NCBI GenBank assembly: GCA_021787595.1
Contig: JAJYLQ010000014.1
Coordinates: 50,528 to 114,527, forward strand
Direction: 5' to 3'
DNA length: 64,000 nt
DNA from: Chloroflexota bacterium
GTDB lineage: Bacteria; Chloroflexota; Anaerolineae; Anaerolineales; Villigracilaceae
Shown: positions 36,985 to 46,685 of the stretch, in pieces
Layout: each line of letters starts with the position of its first letter
Numbering within the stretch: the stretch's first letter is position 1
The notes under the pieces: model-generated
What the model was told of the DNA's origin: nothing
The model's input: the letters and a program-made list of their open reading frames with translations, nothing else
Database searches by the model: none
Translations under genes and position numbers: made by a program

Positions 36985-38606
36985 TCCAGCACCTCGTTAA
37001 GCAAAGATAAGCCTGTCAAGAACATCATTAACTGTCGATTTGAATGATCCTGATGTAAGGGGAGCATTGAGATAAACAACAGCCCTTCAATAAAGCGGAT
37101 TTCGTTAAGATCGTAACCCATCTCACTGATCGACTGGTCAAAGATTGCTCCCAGCATCGGGGGCAAACCGCCATGATAAATTTGTGCCTCGTATTTTCCA
37201 TCATGTACCTGTAAATCATACATATCAGCCACTATATAATCGTAGCATTCACAGATACTATGCCGTAATTTGGCAATATCGTAGCGCGCGTCGCCATAAA
37301 TCCCATTTCTTCCAAAGCTACCACGCGGATCTATCAAACGCACAATTTGATTGCTGAGATCATATAAAATATTCGAAAAACAATAATCCCCATGAATGAC
37401 ACTGACAGGTGTATTTTTGGCAATTCGATGGATCATCTCTTTAACATCGTTTTGAATTACGTTCCAGCCACGTAGCACTCTACCATTAAAGACAATCTCC
37501 TCCTGTTCAAGAATCAAACGCCACTTTTCCTGGCCCATTAAGTTCAACAAACGCTCAAACGTTTTGCCAACATACATGGCTTCAATGTATTGTTGTTCTA
37601 GCACTCCCTGATGTTTTATGAACTCACTATGAATACCCAAAACACGTCGCAGAATAAATGACCAGGTATCAAGATGTAATTCGCCATAGATATATAGCTC
37701 AGCCAGTGTTGGATAGCCATAGTATTCCTGCACAATCTGCAACCGTTCCCCTTCCTCAGCATAATTAACAATGCGGGGGGTGAGGACTTTGAGTTCCTCC
37801 GGGAGCGCAAGATACCAATTCAACTCATCACGCAATTTTTCATTATGTTGACTGATTTTGGTAATCGTACCTAGAACCGGATTGATATTCAAAGTATTGA
37901 AATAACGCGGCTGAAGTAAACGCTGACGCGCGGCAATCAGATTATCTGTGTTACCAAAATCGAACCAATCCTTCACCCGCTTGGCATAAATCGGCTCATA
38001 TGCCGCGTATCGTGTTAGTACATCGCTTAATTCACGTGCTCCGTCGGCTACCGCCACATTCGCACAGCGTTGGAGTAAATCACCGCGCAAAAAGTGGTAA
38101 TACCCCGCCAAAGCCAAATAGGGTTTTGGCGCAATCTCCTGTTTATCTTGATAATTCAAAACCTTCCCATTTCGATCGGTAACCGCCAAACACCAGCGAC
38201 GAGACTCTTCCACTTCGCCCACATATACGAAACTTTGCTGCGCATCAAACGAATCTCGAATGAGAGTATCTCCCAAAACCACACGTACTACCCCATCGAC
38301 AGGCTTCGTCATCAAACCTGCTGCTAACGACTGAACAATCGTGCCTTCCTGGGCGAGTAACGCCAGCTTAATCTTCATTCGGTTAGAGTAGGCGCGTTGG
38401 ACAAATTCCGCCAAGCGATGGTTGCTTTGACGCAGAACGATCACTGCGGAGCGAATGTCTTTGGCAAGAAGGTCATCCAAAATCCACCCTATCACCGGTT
38501 TGCCATTCACGGGGATCATTGCATTGGAAAAATTACTTCCAACCGGAAGGTTGGTAAAGTTAATTTGTCCACCACACAGAATGATAGTAGTTTCGTTATC
38601 TATCAA
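36912..38606 (-). CDS. Nucleotidyltransferase fused to an APH/choline-kinase-like phosphotransferase
   Basis: A 564-residue protein. Residues 1-230 form an NTP_transferase (IILCGGQINFTNLPVGSN, PVNGKPVIGWILDDLLAK, VVLGDTLIRD, DWFDFGNTDNLIAARQRL). The typical GxGxR loop is altered, with no clear Arg. Residues about 240-560 form an aminoglycoside/choline-kinase-like domain with the Brenner motif VIHGDYCFSNILYD and metal motif LIDPRGSFG, followed by GDARYDIAKLRHS. The order resembles LicC-LicA-type fusions, so phosphorylation and nucleotidyl activation of a small substituent is plausible. The substrate is not inferable. Confidence 0.82.
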   Translation of the reverse strand: MIDNETTIILCGGQINFTNLPVGSNFSNAMIPVNGKPVIGWILDDLLAKDIRSAVIVLRQSNHRLAEFVQRAYSNRMKIKLALLAQEGTIVQSLAAGLMTKPVDGVVRVVLGDTLIRDSFDAQQSFVYVGEVEESRRWCLAVTDRNGKVLNYQDKQEIAPKPYLALAGYYHFLRGDLLQRCANVAVADGARELSDVLTRYAAYEPIYAKRVKDWFDFGNTDNLIAARQRLLQPRYFNTLNINPVLGTITKISQHNEKLRDELNWYLALPEELKVLTPRIVNYAEEGERLQIVQEYYGYPTLAELYIYGELHLDTWSFILRRVLGIHSEFIKHQGVLEQQYIEAMYVGKTFERLLNLMGQEKWRLILEQEEIVFNGRVLRGWNVIQNDVKEMIHRIAKNTPVSVIHGDYCFSNILYDLSNQIVRLIDPRGSFGRNGIYGDARYDIAKLRHSICECYDYIVADMYDLQVHDGKYEAQIYHGGLPPMLGAIFDQSISEMGYDLNEIRFIEGLLFISMLPLHQDHSNRQLMMFLTGLSLLNEVLECGLPLTWTEQYARSNKPINPTLT

Positions 38607-39648
38607 GGTTTTTCTTCAGCCCATATAATATCTTTAATAGTGGTCTTGCCAATGGGCCGCCTATCCATGCAAGAATCGCAGCATATGTTTTTGGCTTTTT
38701 CCAAGCCAATCCGGGATAGCAAGCTAACCCGAAAGCCAAGTGTCGAAACCCAAGGATGGGATTGCCGATTGCTATTTCTCGGAGAGCTGTGTTTAGGCAG
38801 TCCATCTCTATGAAAGTATTAATCACAGTTTCGCGGCTCGCAAAACTTTCATAAAATTCAGTGTCAAATTCAAACGTGTAAGCATACTCATCCAGCAATT
38901 GACGCAAAACCGCTGTACCCCATTGAAGCGAGAGCTGATTGTTATCATGAACACGGTAGAAGTACAGTGGCTTACATAGCCAGATGATTTGCGGGTTTAA
39001 TGAAAGAATCTTATATATGAAGAATTTATCTGGATTGAACCAATGATTGCTGAAATACCCCTCGACTCGTTCATAAAGCTTGCGTGCGACCAAAACTGAG
39101 CCTACACCACCAAACGCAATCAACCGCGGAAAGCAAGCTTTGAGAACATCGTGTCCATTGAACCGGACCATCTTTTCAGTCGGGCAAAAATCCAAGGATT
39201 CAGAACGCAGGCTATAACGAGGAATGTCCAATGTCAACCTGGTTTGCGGTTCACCGGTCGCATTGCCACGTTCAAAGTCTGACATTAAGACAAGGCGGTC
39301 AGGCGTCTCAATTCCACGGATGATATCTACATAAGCTTGTAGTGCGCCATCCATTAAGACATCATCTGCCCCGTGCATCAGTATGAAATCACCTTTACAA
39401 AGCGAGGTGGCCTTATAGGCATTGCCGCTATAACCAATGTTCCATTGATTGGCAACGAACCGCACCTTTTGCGAAAATCGTCTTGCATAGTCCAAAGCAA
39501 TATCCGCTGAACTGTCTGTGGAACAATTATCGATGATCACCAACTCGATTTTTTCATAAGATTGGCTCAATACCCCTTCAATCGCTGCCGGAAGGTATGG
39601 TGCGGCGTTATACACAGGCATACCAATCGAGATGAGAGGCTCTAACAT
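38596..39648 (-). CDS. Glycosyltransferase family 2
   Basis: 350 residues from ATG 39648 (a GTG lies one codon earlier). GT2 motifs: ISIGMPVYNAAPYLPAAIEG, VIIDNCSTDSSADIA and FILMHGADDVLMDGA, where the usual DxD is Gly-Ala-Asp-Asp. The C-terminal ~60 residues are basic and may associate with the membrane. It overlaps the fusion gene by 11 nt. Confidence 0.88.
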   Translation of the reverse strand: MLEPLISIGMPVYNAAPYLPAAIEGVLSQSYEKIELVIIDNCSTDSSADIALDYARRFSQKVRFVANQWNIGYSGNAYKATSLCKGDFILMHGADDVLMDGALQAYVDIIRGIETPDRLVLMSDFERGNATGEPQTRLTLDIPRYSLRSESLDFCPTEKMVRFNGHDVLKACFPRLIAFGGVGSVLVARKLYERVEGYFSNHWFNPDKFFIYKILSLNPQIIWLCKPLYFYRVHDNNQLSLQWGTAVLRQLLDEYAYTFEFDTEFYESFASRETVINTFIEMDCLNTALREIAIGNPILGFRHLAFGLACYPGLAWKKPKTYAAILAWIGGPLARPLLKILYGLKKNLDR

Positions 39649-39650
39649 CA

Positions 39651-40877
39651 CTACAAACCCTTCTCTTTTCTCAAAATTTGGTGGTAAATAGACTGAACCA
39701 TGTCCGCATTGTGATAAGGATCAAAATTCTGGCGGCTATATTCCCGCCCGCGCCGGCCCATGGAGGAACGCAATTCTTGATCAGATGCCAACCTCACAAC
39801 GACTTCGGCCAAGGCCAACTTATCCCAACGAGGCACTACCAAGGCGGTCTCATGATCGACCAAGATACGACTTTTACCCGAATGACCAGTCCAGGCAGCA
39901 ACCGGAACGCCGACGGCCATGGCCTCAAAGGGCGGACGTCCCATGGCACCATAATGATTGCAAGAAACATAAATATCCATTGCTGCTATTACTGACAATG
40001 CATCAGATCGATAGCCAGTTATCAACAAACAGTCCGCAATCCCAGCATTTTGGGCTAACCGCCTTGCCTTATCTTCCGGATGGCTGGCATCCACAATCCC
40101 CAAACGTTCCCTCCACCCCAGAGTACGATGTTCTCGGCTAGGGATGTGAGCCAAAATGACAAAACGAAGTTTTGCATTCGGCAACTTCTTCCGCACAAGA
40201 CCAGCAATTTCAATAAAATCCCACGCGCCACGGATTTTGGACAACTGTCCCACCATACCAATTACAATTTCATCATGGCCAATGCCCAACGATGAACGAG
40301 TCGGCTGACGCAATTTGATTGCAGTTTCAGCTACTTCAAAATCTACAGAATTATAGATAACATGAAGATTGTTTAGTCCATCAAACCCATCACACTCGTC
40401 TTCAGATATGGCAACCAATTGAGTGGCCGTATGACGGATAATTTGTTTGGACACCCACGCTTGAAATTTGGAATGCGAAATATTATATGAACTTCGTAAG
40501 TGCCAAACAACAGGAAAGCCCATTTTGGCAGCCACATGTCCAGCGGCCAACATAGCTTTATCGTTGATATGGACTATATCCGGCTTTTTCTCCCGCAAGT
40601 AGCCAGCCAAACGCGGATTGGGAAATAGCGCCAACCAATTCAAATAGAAGGTGGCTTCAAACCAATGCGCACCCGGAACCGTGCCATAAAAGCGCATTGG
40701 TATCACGTCCACAGGAACGCCCAAAGATTCGTACAGATCCCGAGCCTTCCCATCGGCCGCCAGCAATACGCGTGGATGAATTTCTTCCCGATCTACAGCA
40801 AGCAACAAATTCCTCAGGCTGATCGCAGAACCGGTTAAACTCCCATCCTGATGAATATATAGAACATCAAATGGCAT
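39651..40877 (-). CDS. Glycosyltransferase family 4
   Basis: A 408-residue GT-B enzyme. The N-terminus is VLYIHQDGSLTGSAISLRNL, with glycine-rich acceptor loop and IVHINDKAMLAAGHVAAKMG. The C-terminal domain reads DIYVSCNHYGAMGRPPFEAM followed by AVGVPVAAWTGHSG. It overlaps the next GT4 gene by 11 nt. Confidence 0.9.
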   Translation of the reverse strand: MPFDVLYIHQDGSLTGSAISLRNLLLAVDREEIHPRVLLAADGKARDLYESLGVPVDVIPMRFYGTVPGAHWFEATFYLNWLALFPNPRLAGYLREKKPDIVHINDKAMLAAGHVAAKMGFPVVWHLRSSYNISHSKFQAWVSKQIIRHTATQLVAISEDECDGFDGLNNLHVIYNSVDFEVAETAIKLRQPTRSSLGIGHDEIVIGMVGQLSKIRGAWDFIEIAGLVRKKLPNAKLRFVILAHIPSREHRTLGWRERLGIVDASHPEDKARRLAQNAGIADCLLITGYRSDALSVIAAMDIYVSCNHYGAMGRPPFEAMAVGVPVAAWTGHSGKSRILVDHETALVVPRWDKLALAEVVVRLASDQELRSSMGRRGREYSRQNFDPYHNADMVQSIYHQILRKEKGL

Positions 40878-42024
40878 TTTGATTAGTTCTCAAGGCCAGG
40901 CTTGTATAAATTGCATCCAACTGTGCAGCGATAGCTTCATAGCTAAATTTCGCATGAGCCTTTTTTGTAATCTTCTGCGGTACAAACTTCTCTGGATGTC
41001 CTAAAACCTCATTTAACGCCAACGCCAAAGTTTGAGGTTTAGATGGCGGCACCAAAATACCATCGTCTTCACTTACCAATTCCGGTACTCCTCCCACAGC
41101 AGTTGCCACCACCGGAAGTCCACAACAAAGAGCCTCACCGATGACACAAGGAGAATTTTCCCACAAGCTGGAAAGAACAAACACATCCGCCTGTTGCATC
41201 CGTTTTGCAATTTCCGATTTTGGAAGTTCTCCTAAAAATTCCACTTGTTTCGAAATACCCAGCTCGTTGGCAATCAGGGTAAATGGCAAAGAATCTCCGC
41301 GTCCAATAATGGATAGTCGGAAATCAACATTTAACTGTCGAAGGATCGCGACCGCATGCAGGAGGGTAGGAATATCCTTTGCCTCCTCCAGTCGAGCAAC
41401 AGTAATTAATTGGAAGAAAGAACATTTCTCTTTAGGTGGCGACCAATAAAACAGACTCGTATCGACCGCATTGGGGACCACTTGATACTGGATAGTTGCG
41501 TTTGCATTCTTCTCAATACACTTCCGCAAAGATTCACAGACTGGCAAGACTATTTCTGCGGACTCGTAAATATATTTAGCAATCGCTAATCGTCTTGCCG
41601 ACAAGAAGCCGTCTCGACAAAGCGCAGTCCAATGTTCGGTGACCACAATCGGGATCTTAAACCACTTTGCCAGGGTAACCGGGAGACGAGCTTCAGCAAA
41701 AATATGAATATGAAAAATATCTGGATGAAAGCCTTGCCACCATAGTATGGCTAATTCCTTGCCAAGCAGGAAATAATGAAGAAAACGATCAAATATGGAC
41801 AAGCCCGTTCTTCGTTGATGAAGGCGAATCACGCGTACACCGTTTTCAAACCTCCGCGTCACTTGAAATAACCGTCGGTTCTCAGGCAGTTTTTGTGAAC
41901 CAACCAAAACCACGTTATCATGATGTATGTTCGCACAACGAATATGTTCGGCAATAAATATCATACTATAAGGTTTGCCATCCTCTGGATCAGGATAGCT
42001 TACGGGCCAGTGCAATATTTGCAC
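40867..42024 (-). CDS. Glycosyltransferase family 4
   Basis: About 385 residues from GTG 42024, chosen because GGAG lies 7 nt upstream and the protein then starts VQILHWPVSYPDPEDG, the normal GT4 beginning. An ATG at 42063 would overlap the upstream methyltransferase gene by 37 nt. The C-terminal GT4 motif reads DVFVLSSLWENSPCVIGEAL, then PVVATAVGGVPELV. Donor and acceptor are unknown. Confidence 0.9.
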   Translation of the reverse strand: MQILHWPVSYPDPEDGKPYSMIFIAEHIRCANIHHDNVVLVGSQKLPENRRLFQVTRRFENGVRVIRLHQRRTGLSIFDRFLHYFLLGKELAILWWQGFHPDIFHIHIFAEARLPVTLAKWFKIPIVVTEHWTALCRDGFLSARRLAIAKYIYESAEIVLPVCESLRKCIEKNANATIQYQVVPNAVDTSLFYWSPPKEKCSFFQLITVARLEEAKDIPTLLHAVAILRQLNVDFRLSIIGRGDSLPFTLIANELGISKQVEFLGELPKSEIAKRMQQADVFVLSSLWENSPCVIGEALCCGLPVVATAVGGVPELVSEDDGILVPPSKPQTLALALNEVLGHPEKFVPQKITKKAHAKFSYEAIAAQLDAIYTSLALRTNQNAI

Positions 42025-42026
42025 AC

Positions 42027-42770
42027 CTAATCTCCATGAACATAATGACGAAATCGTCCCCATATTGAAGCGAGTGCTGGATACTCTTGAGCAATATATT
42101 TTCTCAAATGAAATATCTTACGCGGAGTAGTGCATCTCACTTCACGATGCAAAATTGCCGCCTGGCAAAAGTGCTCTGAATCAGAATCGTCCTTACTCCA
42201 CAAGGGTAAAACTGATAAGCTAAACAGCCTGGCCACGTCATTTACAGCACACATTACCCCTTCATACTTAGACTGCAGCCGACCATAATCATGACAAAAA
42301 ATATAACCGTGCTGGCTTAAGCGTGGCGCAATAACGGACAACTCCTTACGTACTGCATAATAGCTGTGATAAGCATCAACCAATGCAAAGTCAATTAGTT
42401 GATCATGTGATTCCAACCATGACACAAGGCTGTTAGGCAATGTCCCCTGCATTAATGTTACATTTTCTGCTATACCAAACCATGAGTCTCCACTTTTCAA
42501 TTCATTCAAAACTTCAGGCAAATCAAAACCATAGATATGCCCGTCCATGTGATTTAGTGTAAGGAATTCCGCCATAAAACGGGTAGTACGACCGCGCCAA
42601 ACCCCAGTTTCAACAATCACCTTCGGCTGGCAAACCGCCATTATGAGCCCCACTTGCGCTTTCTCAAGCGGCGTAAGAGAGCCATATTGTTGCTCAAGCA
42701 GAGGCATCTTAAGCAATGATGAAAGTTCCAATCGGTTAAGCGCCAAGCCAAATAACCAACTCTCGGACAT
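42027..42770 (-). CDS. Class I SAM-dependent methyltransferase (CmcI-like)
   Basis: A 247-residue protein. VIVETGVWRGRTTRFMAEFL is the SAM-binding glycine-rich loop, IYGFDLPEVLNELK carries the acidic ribose ligand, and IDFALVDAYHSYYAVRKELS is motif IV. It resembles the CmcI/TylF-like O-methyltransferases found in glycan clusters, which may cap or decorate the polymer. Confidence 0.78.
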   Translation of the reverse strand: MSESWLFGLALNRLELSSLLKMPLLEQQYGSLTPLEKAQVGLIMAVCQPKVIVETGVWRGRTTRFMAEFLTLNHMDGHIYGFDLPEVLNELKSGDSWFGIAENVTLMQGTLPNSLVSWLESHDQLIDFALVDAYHSYYAVRKELSVIAPRLSQHGYIFCHDYGRLQSKYEGVMCAVNDVARLFSLSVLPLWSKDDSDSEHFCQAAILHREVRCTTPRKIFHLRKYIAQEYPALASIWGRFRHYVHGD

Positions 42771-42792
42771 ATCTAAATCTTCTCAATAAAAG

Positions 42793-44043
42793 TCATCGCA
42801 TTACCTTCATTATCAAATCTACCAGTCTCTTGGTAGAGCAACCATCTGTATATTGAATATATTCGCGCACCAATTGTGCGCGCTGTTTGCGATACCAAGA
42901 CTTATCTATCAGCAAGCGATTAACCATCTGCAATAATTCTTCAGGGGTATTTGCAAATGGGACAAGATCAAGATCATGCAAGCGCTTGAAATGATTCCGA
43001 AGATGGAAATCATATTGTCGTTTTCCAAGTTCAGGCTGGTAAGTATGAAATAACGGGACTATTGTTGGCGTATCAAAAATGGCGGCTTCGATGGTAATGG
43101 TTGACCCCGGAGAAATGACAAGATCAGCATGGCGTAGAAGGTTCGCAACCACAACGACATCGTTGCGCGTCATCGTCCAACCCAAGGTGGGGATATAACC
43201 TTGAATAAAGGAAATGCGGACATCGGGATGTGAAAGATATTTTTGAAAATGTTCCAACTTTGATGCAGGATGAAGGCGAATGACCACCTGCGGCCTGCCA
43301 GGAATATTCCCATTCTCTATTTCCTGCAACAACCAATCCACCAGATAGGTTTCATCGTAAAGATGCAAAAAAGCGCCCAGTGTTGCTAACACGATCACTG
43401 GACGAGACGTTTCTAGCTGAAAATAACTGGCGAATTGTTTGCGAGTCCAGACGGCATTAGGATCAAAATAAGGATCAAATTGTGCTCCCCCCACGACTTT
43501 TACCTGATCGGGTTTATACCCCATTAAGCGAACTGCTTCCTGACGATTCACCTCATTCCATACCGCCAGAGTTTCCGGCATAATTCTCAAGCCTTTGTAG
43601 AGATTATCCCAGCTACGAAGCACGCCCAGAGTGGGAATATTCAATTTAACAGCCGCGCGATAGACAGGAAATTCCGTATGGAACATGGGATGCGTTGAGA
43701 CAGCCAACTGTGCGCCACGCATTTTTTCAATGATTTCAGGATCAGGCAAAGTAATCTTAGATACACTACGCCGCCACAAAGGAAGCAAAAATCTACCTCG
43801 CCGCAACATCAAATCGCGCACCTTTAGCGAGCGTTGCAAAGTTACATCAAGATCATACAGAGGGATCGGGCAAAAGGCAACGCCGGGCTGTGACCATTGT
43901 TTTAAAAATTGGGAAACTCTTGAGGCAGGAGTAAAACACACAACATCCGCTTTGTGTTCATGTAGCATATCAAGAAAGCCATTTTCGAATAGATCTCGAA
44001 TGACTCGACCTTCAGTGATAGATAGAGCAATTTTAAGAGTCAT
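42793..44043 (-). CDS. GT-B-like protein of the CDP-glycerol glycerophosphotransferase type
   Basis: A 416-residue protein with a GT-B-like pattern: RPQVVIRLHPASKLEHFQKY and ADLVISPGSTITIEAAIFDT, then PTIVPLFHTYQ. These match the C-terminal half of CDP-glycerol:glycerophosphotransferases and surface-carbohydrate proteins. It may transfer an alditol phosphate, which would suit the nearby activation genes, but this is an inference. Confidence 0.7.
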   Translation of the reverse strand: MTLKIALSITEGRVIRDLFENGFLDMLHEHKADVVCFTPASRVSQFLKQWSQPGVAFCPIPLYDLDVTLQRSLKVRDLMLRRGRFLLPLWRRSVSKITLPDPEIIEKMRGAQLAVSTHPMFHTEFPVYRAAVKLNIPTLGVLRSWDNLYKGLRIMPETLAVWNEVNRQEAVRLMGYKPDQVKVVGGAQFDPYFDPNAVWTRKQFASYFQLETSRPVIVLATLGAFLHLYDETYLVDWLLQEIENGNIPGRPQVVIRLHPASKLEHFQKYLSHPDVRISFIQGYIPTLGWTMTRNDVVVVANLLRHADLVISPGSTITIEAAIFDTPTIVPLFHTYQPELGKRQYDFHLRNHFKRLHDLDLVPFANTPEELLQMVNRLLIDKSWYRKQRAQLVREYIQYTDGCSTKRLVDLIMKVMR

Positions 44044-44941
44044 ACATCGTTAAAAACTTTTTAGTTTGAGAAAATAAATATCCATACCAATGCCGTGTTC
44101 CTGATAGACCCACACTACGCTGAAATTTGATATAAGGGGGAAAAACAAACTGACGGGGATATTTAATTCTACTTCTACTAGACAACCTAGCTAGAATAGA
44201 AATATTCCGCCAACCAAAATCTCGTGGGGCGCTATGCATCTTGACTTTTAAAATATCGAAACCAGCCATTCGTAGCATCATTGAAAGGGTCTTATCGGTA
44301 AAAGCGTAAAGATGTGCAGGTTCAAAGCAGGAATGACCATAAAGGTTAGGAACTTCGATAAAGAGTACGCCGTCTTCTTGCAAAACATACTTACGTAAAG
44401 TAGATAGAAATTTAATAGGTTCGTCTAGGTGCTCAAGTACATGAGACATGGTAATCACATCAAATTGCTTTTCACTTGCAGCAATTAAAGATTCGATGTT
44501 TAGGTAAAGCTTGAAATTTTGGCTCGCATAGGCCCTATAATTATCTCCCGGCTCAATACCAACAGAAACGCAGTTAAATTTTTGTGTTGCTATATGCAGT
44601 AGCCGCCCGCTACTCGCCCCAATATCCAACAAACGATGTGGAACTTTACCTATCCAATCCTCTAAAAGATCTATTTGATAGAGAGCACGCGTTTCCTCCT
44701 TTTCAACAACCCATTGTATAGGTTTATCTCTTTCGATATCGTGGACGCGGTACTTTGAACGGTAAAACTTTTCCACAGATTCCACATCCATACGCGGAGA
44801 AAGGAAAACCAAACCACATCGCTTACAAATCCAATTATGTAAGGTAATGCCGCGATTAACTGTAGTTTCGAACAATGAAAAGGATGACGAATCGCACAAT
44901 GGGCAATGTACTACTTCATAATCAAAATGATATTCAGTCAT
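44033..44941 (-). CDS. Methyltransferase with N-terminal zinc finger
   Basis: A 302-residue protein. The N-terminal CPLCDSSSFSLFETT and CKRCGLVFLSPRMDVES form a Cys4 zinc site as in the sugar C-methyltransferase-like family. Motif I is RLLDIGASSGRLLHIATQKF, then FDVITMSHVLEHLDEP. It follows wzt closely and probably methylates the non-reducing end, a signal used by Wzt-type exporters. The start region is duplicated (see 44924-44963). Confidence 0.85.
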   Translation of the reverse strand: MTEYHFDYEVVHCPLCDSSSFSLFETTVNRGITLHNWICKRCGLVFLSPRMDVESVEKFYRSKYRVHDIERDKPIQWVVEKEETRALYQIDLLEDWIGKVPHRLLDIGASSGRLLHIATQKFNCVSVGIEPGDNYRAYASQNFKLYLNIESLIAASEKQFDVITMSHVLEHLDEPIKFLSTLRKYVLQEDGVLFIEVPNLYGHSCFEPAHLYAFTDKTLSMMLRMAGFDILKVKMHSAPRDFGWRNISILARLSSRSRIKYPRQFVFPPYIKFQRSVGLSGTRHWYGYLFSQTKKFLTMYDS

Positions 44942-44963
44942 ACAAAATGATATTCAGTCATAC
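44924..44963. repeat. 20-bp tandem duplication at the wzt/methyltransferase junction
   Basis: Two perfect copies of AAAATGATATTCAGTCATAC lie head to tail (44924-44943, 44944-44963). Each holds an ATGA on the minus strand. The wzt stop uses the upstream ATGA, and the methyltransferase starts at the downstream one. The upstream ATG opens a 7-codon frame (MTEYHFV) ending at the second ATGA. Confidence 0.9.
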
Positions 44964-46280
44964 AAAATTATCCATACTCCACGTATGTTGCACCAATGCC
45001 GGGCTGCTCTCTACATTCGCGACCCGCCCTGTACCAAAAAAATCTCCTCCAACCACATGAATCCGTATAGCTTCTTGCAAAGAATCCAATATATCGCGAC
45101 TATCACTCCCGCGTTTCAAATATACATCCACAAAATAATCACCCTGATTTAATGGGAACCGTGGAATCTTACATTTTAAGGATCCTCGTGGAGACAAACG
45201 CACATATTCATTGAACAATCGCGTTGAACAAGTAAACAAAGGCTGTCCCAATTGAGTTTTGAAAACCAAAAAACAGACACCGCTTTCAATAACGATCCCG
45301 GAAGGAATCTCATAACCTATCCGTACTGTTACATCTTGACCTGAAATTATATTATCTAATTCCATTCCATTTTCACCAGTGATGGATAAGAATTTCACAA
45401 GTGCAAGACCGCTTCCAATACGGTCAGTACGATCAAGAAGGTTTAAAGAATTGTTATTCGAGCTATGCGCGACATACGATTGAACAATATCGTTTGGGTT
45501 TCCAACAGCCACAAAATTTCCTGTATCAATATAGGCAACTCGAGAACATAATGAAATAATTGCCGCCATATTATGACTAACAAATAATATTGTTCTTCCT
45601 TTGTGCGCCACATCCTCCATTTTGCCCAAACATTTCTTTTGAAATTCTGCATCTCCTACTGCCAGCACCTCATCCACCACTAAAATTTCTGGCTCCAAGT
45701 GCGCAGCTACTGCAAACGCCAAACGCACATACATGCCGCTTGAATAGCGCTTGACGGGGGTATCAATAAACTGCTCGACCTCGGCAAAATCCACGATCTC
45801 ATCGAACTTGCGGTCGATTTCCTTGCGGCCCATTCCCAAAATCGAGCCATTGAGATAGATGTTCTCGCGTCCGGTCAGGTCGGGGTGAAAACCGGTCCCC
45901 ACTTCGAGCAGGCTGGCTACGCGGCCTTTCACTTTGATCTTGCCTTCGGTAGGTGCGGTGACGCGCGAGAGAATTTTGAGCAGGGTGCTCTTGCCCGCGC
46001 CGTTGCGTCCGATGATGCCGAGCACTTCGCCCTGCTCGACGGTGAAGTTGATATCTTTCAACGCCCAGATGGATTCACCATCACCCCCCTCTTTCTCTCC
46101 CCCCAAATTCGCGGAATTTGGGGGGAAACGGAGGGGGGCCTCGCCGATACGCAGCATGGGATTCGGCTTGCCGCGCATTTTTGCCCACAACACATTCAAA
46201 TCGTGGGATAGTGTGCCGGTGCCGATCTGCCCGAGATGGTAGGCTTTGGAAAGATGTTCAACAGAAATAACGGGAGACAT
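44958..46280 (-). CDS. wzt: Intact Wzt-type ABC exporter ATPase with C-terminal carbohydrate-binding domain
   Basis: A 440-residue protein, ATPase of the O-antigen/teichoic-type polysaccharide exporter. Walker [10 protein letters not shown] is at 91-99, the signature YSSGMYV at 180-186, Walker B EILVVDEVLAVGD at 198-210, and the H-loop in LFVSHNMAA. Residues 270-425 form a beta-sandwich Wzt_C domain for recognition of the finished polymer end. Residues about 47-70 are a linker enlarged by a translated palindromic repeat. This is the only complete copy; its partner permease lies 11.7 kb upstream, beyond seven partial copies of the same gene. Confidence 0.93.
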   Translation of the reverse strand: MSPVISVEHLSKAYHLGQIGTGTLSHDLNVLWAKMRGKPNPMLRIGEAPLRFPPNSANLGGEKEGGDGESIWALKDINFTVEQGEVLGIIGRNGAGKSTLLKILSRVTAPTEGKIKVKGRVASLLEVGTGFHPDLTGRENIYLNGSILGMGRKEIDRKFDEIVDFAEVEQFIDTPVKRYSSGMYVRLAFAVAAHLEPEILVVDEVLAVGDAEFQKKCLGKMEDVAHKGRTILFVSHNMAAIISLCSRVAYIDTGNFVAVGNPNDIVQSYVAHSSNNNSLNLLDRTDRIGSGLALVKFLSITGENGMELDNIISGQDVTVRIGYEIPSGIVIESGVCFLVFKTQLGQPLFTCSTRLFNEYVRLSPRGSLKCKIPRFPLNQGDYFVDVYLKRGSDSRDILDSLQEAIRIHVVGGDFFGTGRVANVESSPALVQHTWSMDNFV

Positions 46281-46325
46281 GTATGGAGGAAAGGATGGCT
46301 TGTGTAGAAATTGATCTTGAACTTT

Positions 46326-46685
46326 TTATCCCCAACCGCTAAGGAATTCGACCTGATCTACCATATCTTCAGCCGATCTGGCATTCATCAGGTGCAGTAT
46401 TCGTCGCATCAATTCCCCAACTGAATACACCTGTTGGCGGGCAAGGATCATGCCAGCATGAGAGCTGCCTGCCGTCAGATATCTTGTATGAAGATCGTAA
46501 AAATCTTTGGTATTGAAGCTGAACAAAACACGTCCTTGTCTGGCGGCATAATCCAGATGCTCAATGTCCGCTCGGTCTATCATTCCGGCATCCAAAGCTG
46601 TCAGAACATCAACGCCGCGCGCTCGCAGCGCTTTCACTAGAGCGAGTCGCATTGAATCCTCGTCAAAGTATATTCGAATGTTCAT
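46326..46685 (-). CDS. DUF5615 PIN-like toxin candidate
   Basis: A 119-residue protein. MNIRIYFDEDSMRLALVKAL is the typical DUF5615 start (Asp-Glu-Asp near the N-terminus), then DVLTALDAGMIDRADIEHLD and VLFSFNTKDFYDLH. DUF5615 proteins have a PIN-like fold and form pairs with DUF433 proteins, probably type II TA systems. The start overlaps the DUF433 stop by 4 nt. First module next to the intact wzt. Confidence 0.82.
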   Translation of the reverse strand: MNIRIYFDEDSMRLALVKALRARGVDVLTALDAGMIDRADIEHLDYAARQGRVLFSFNTKDFYDLHTRYLTAGSSHAGMILARQQVYSVGELMRRILHLMNARSAEDMVDQVEFLSGWG

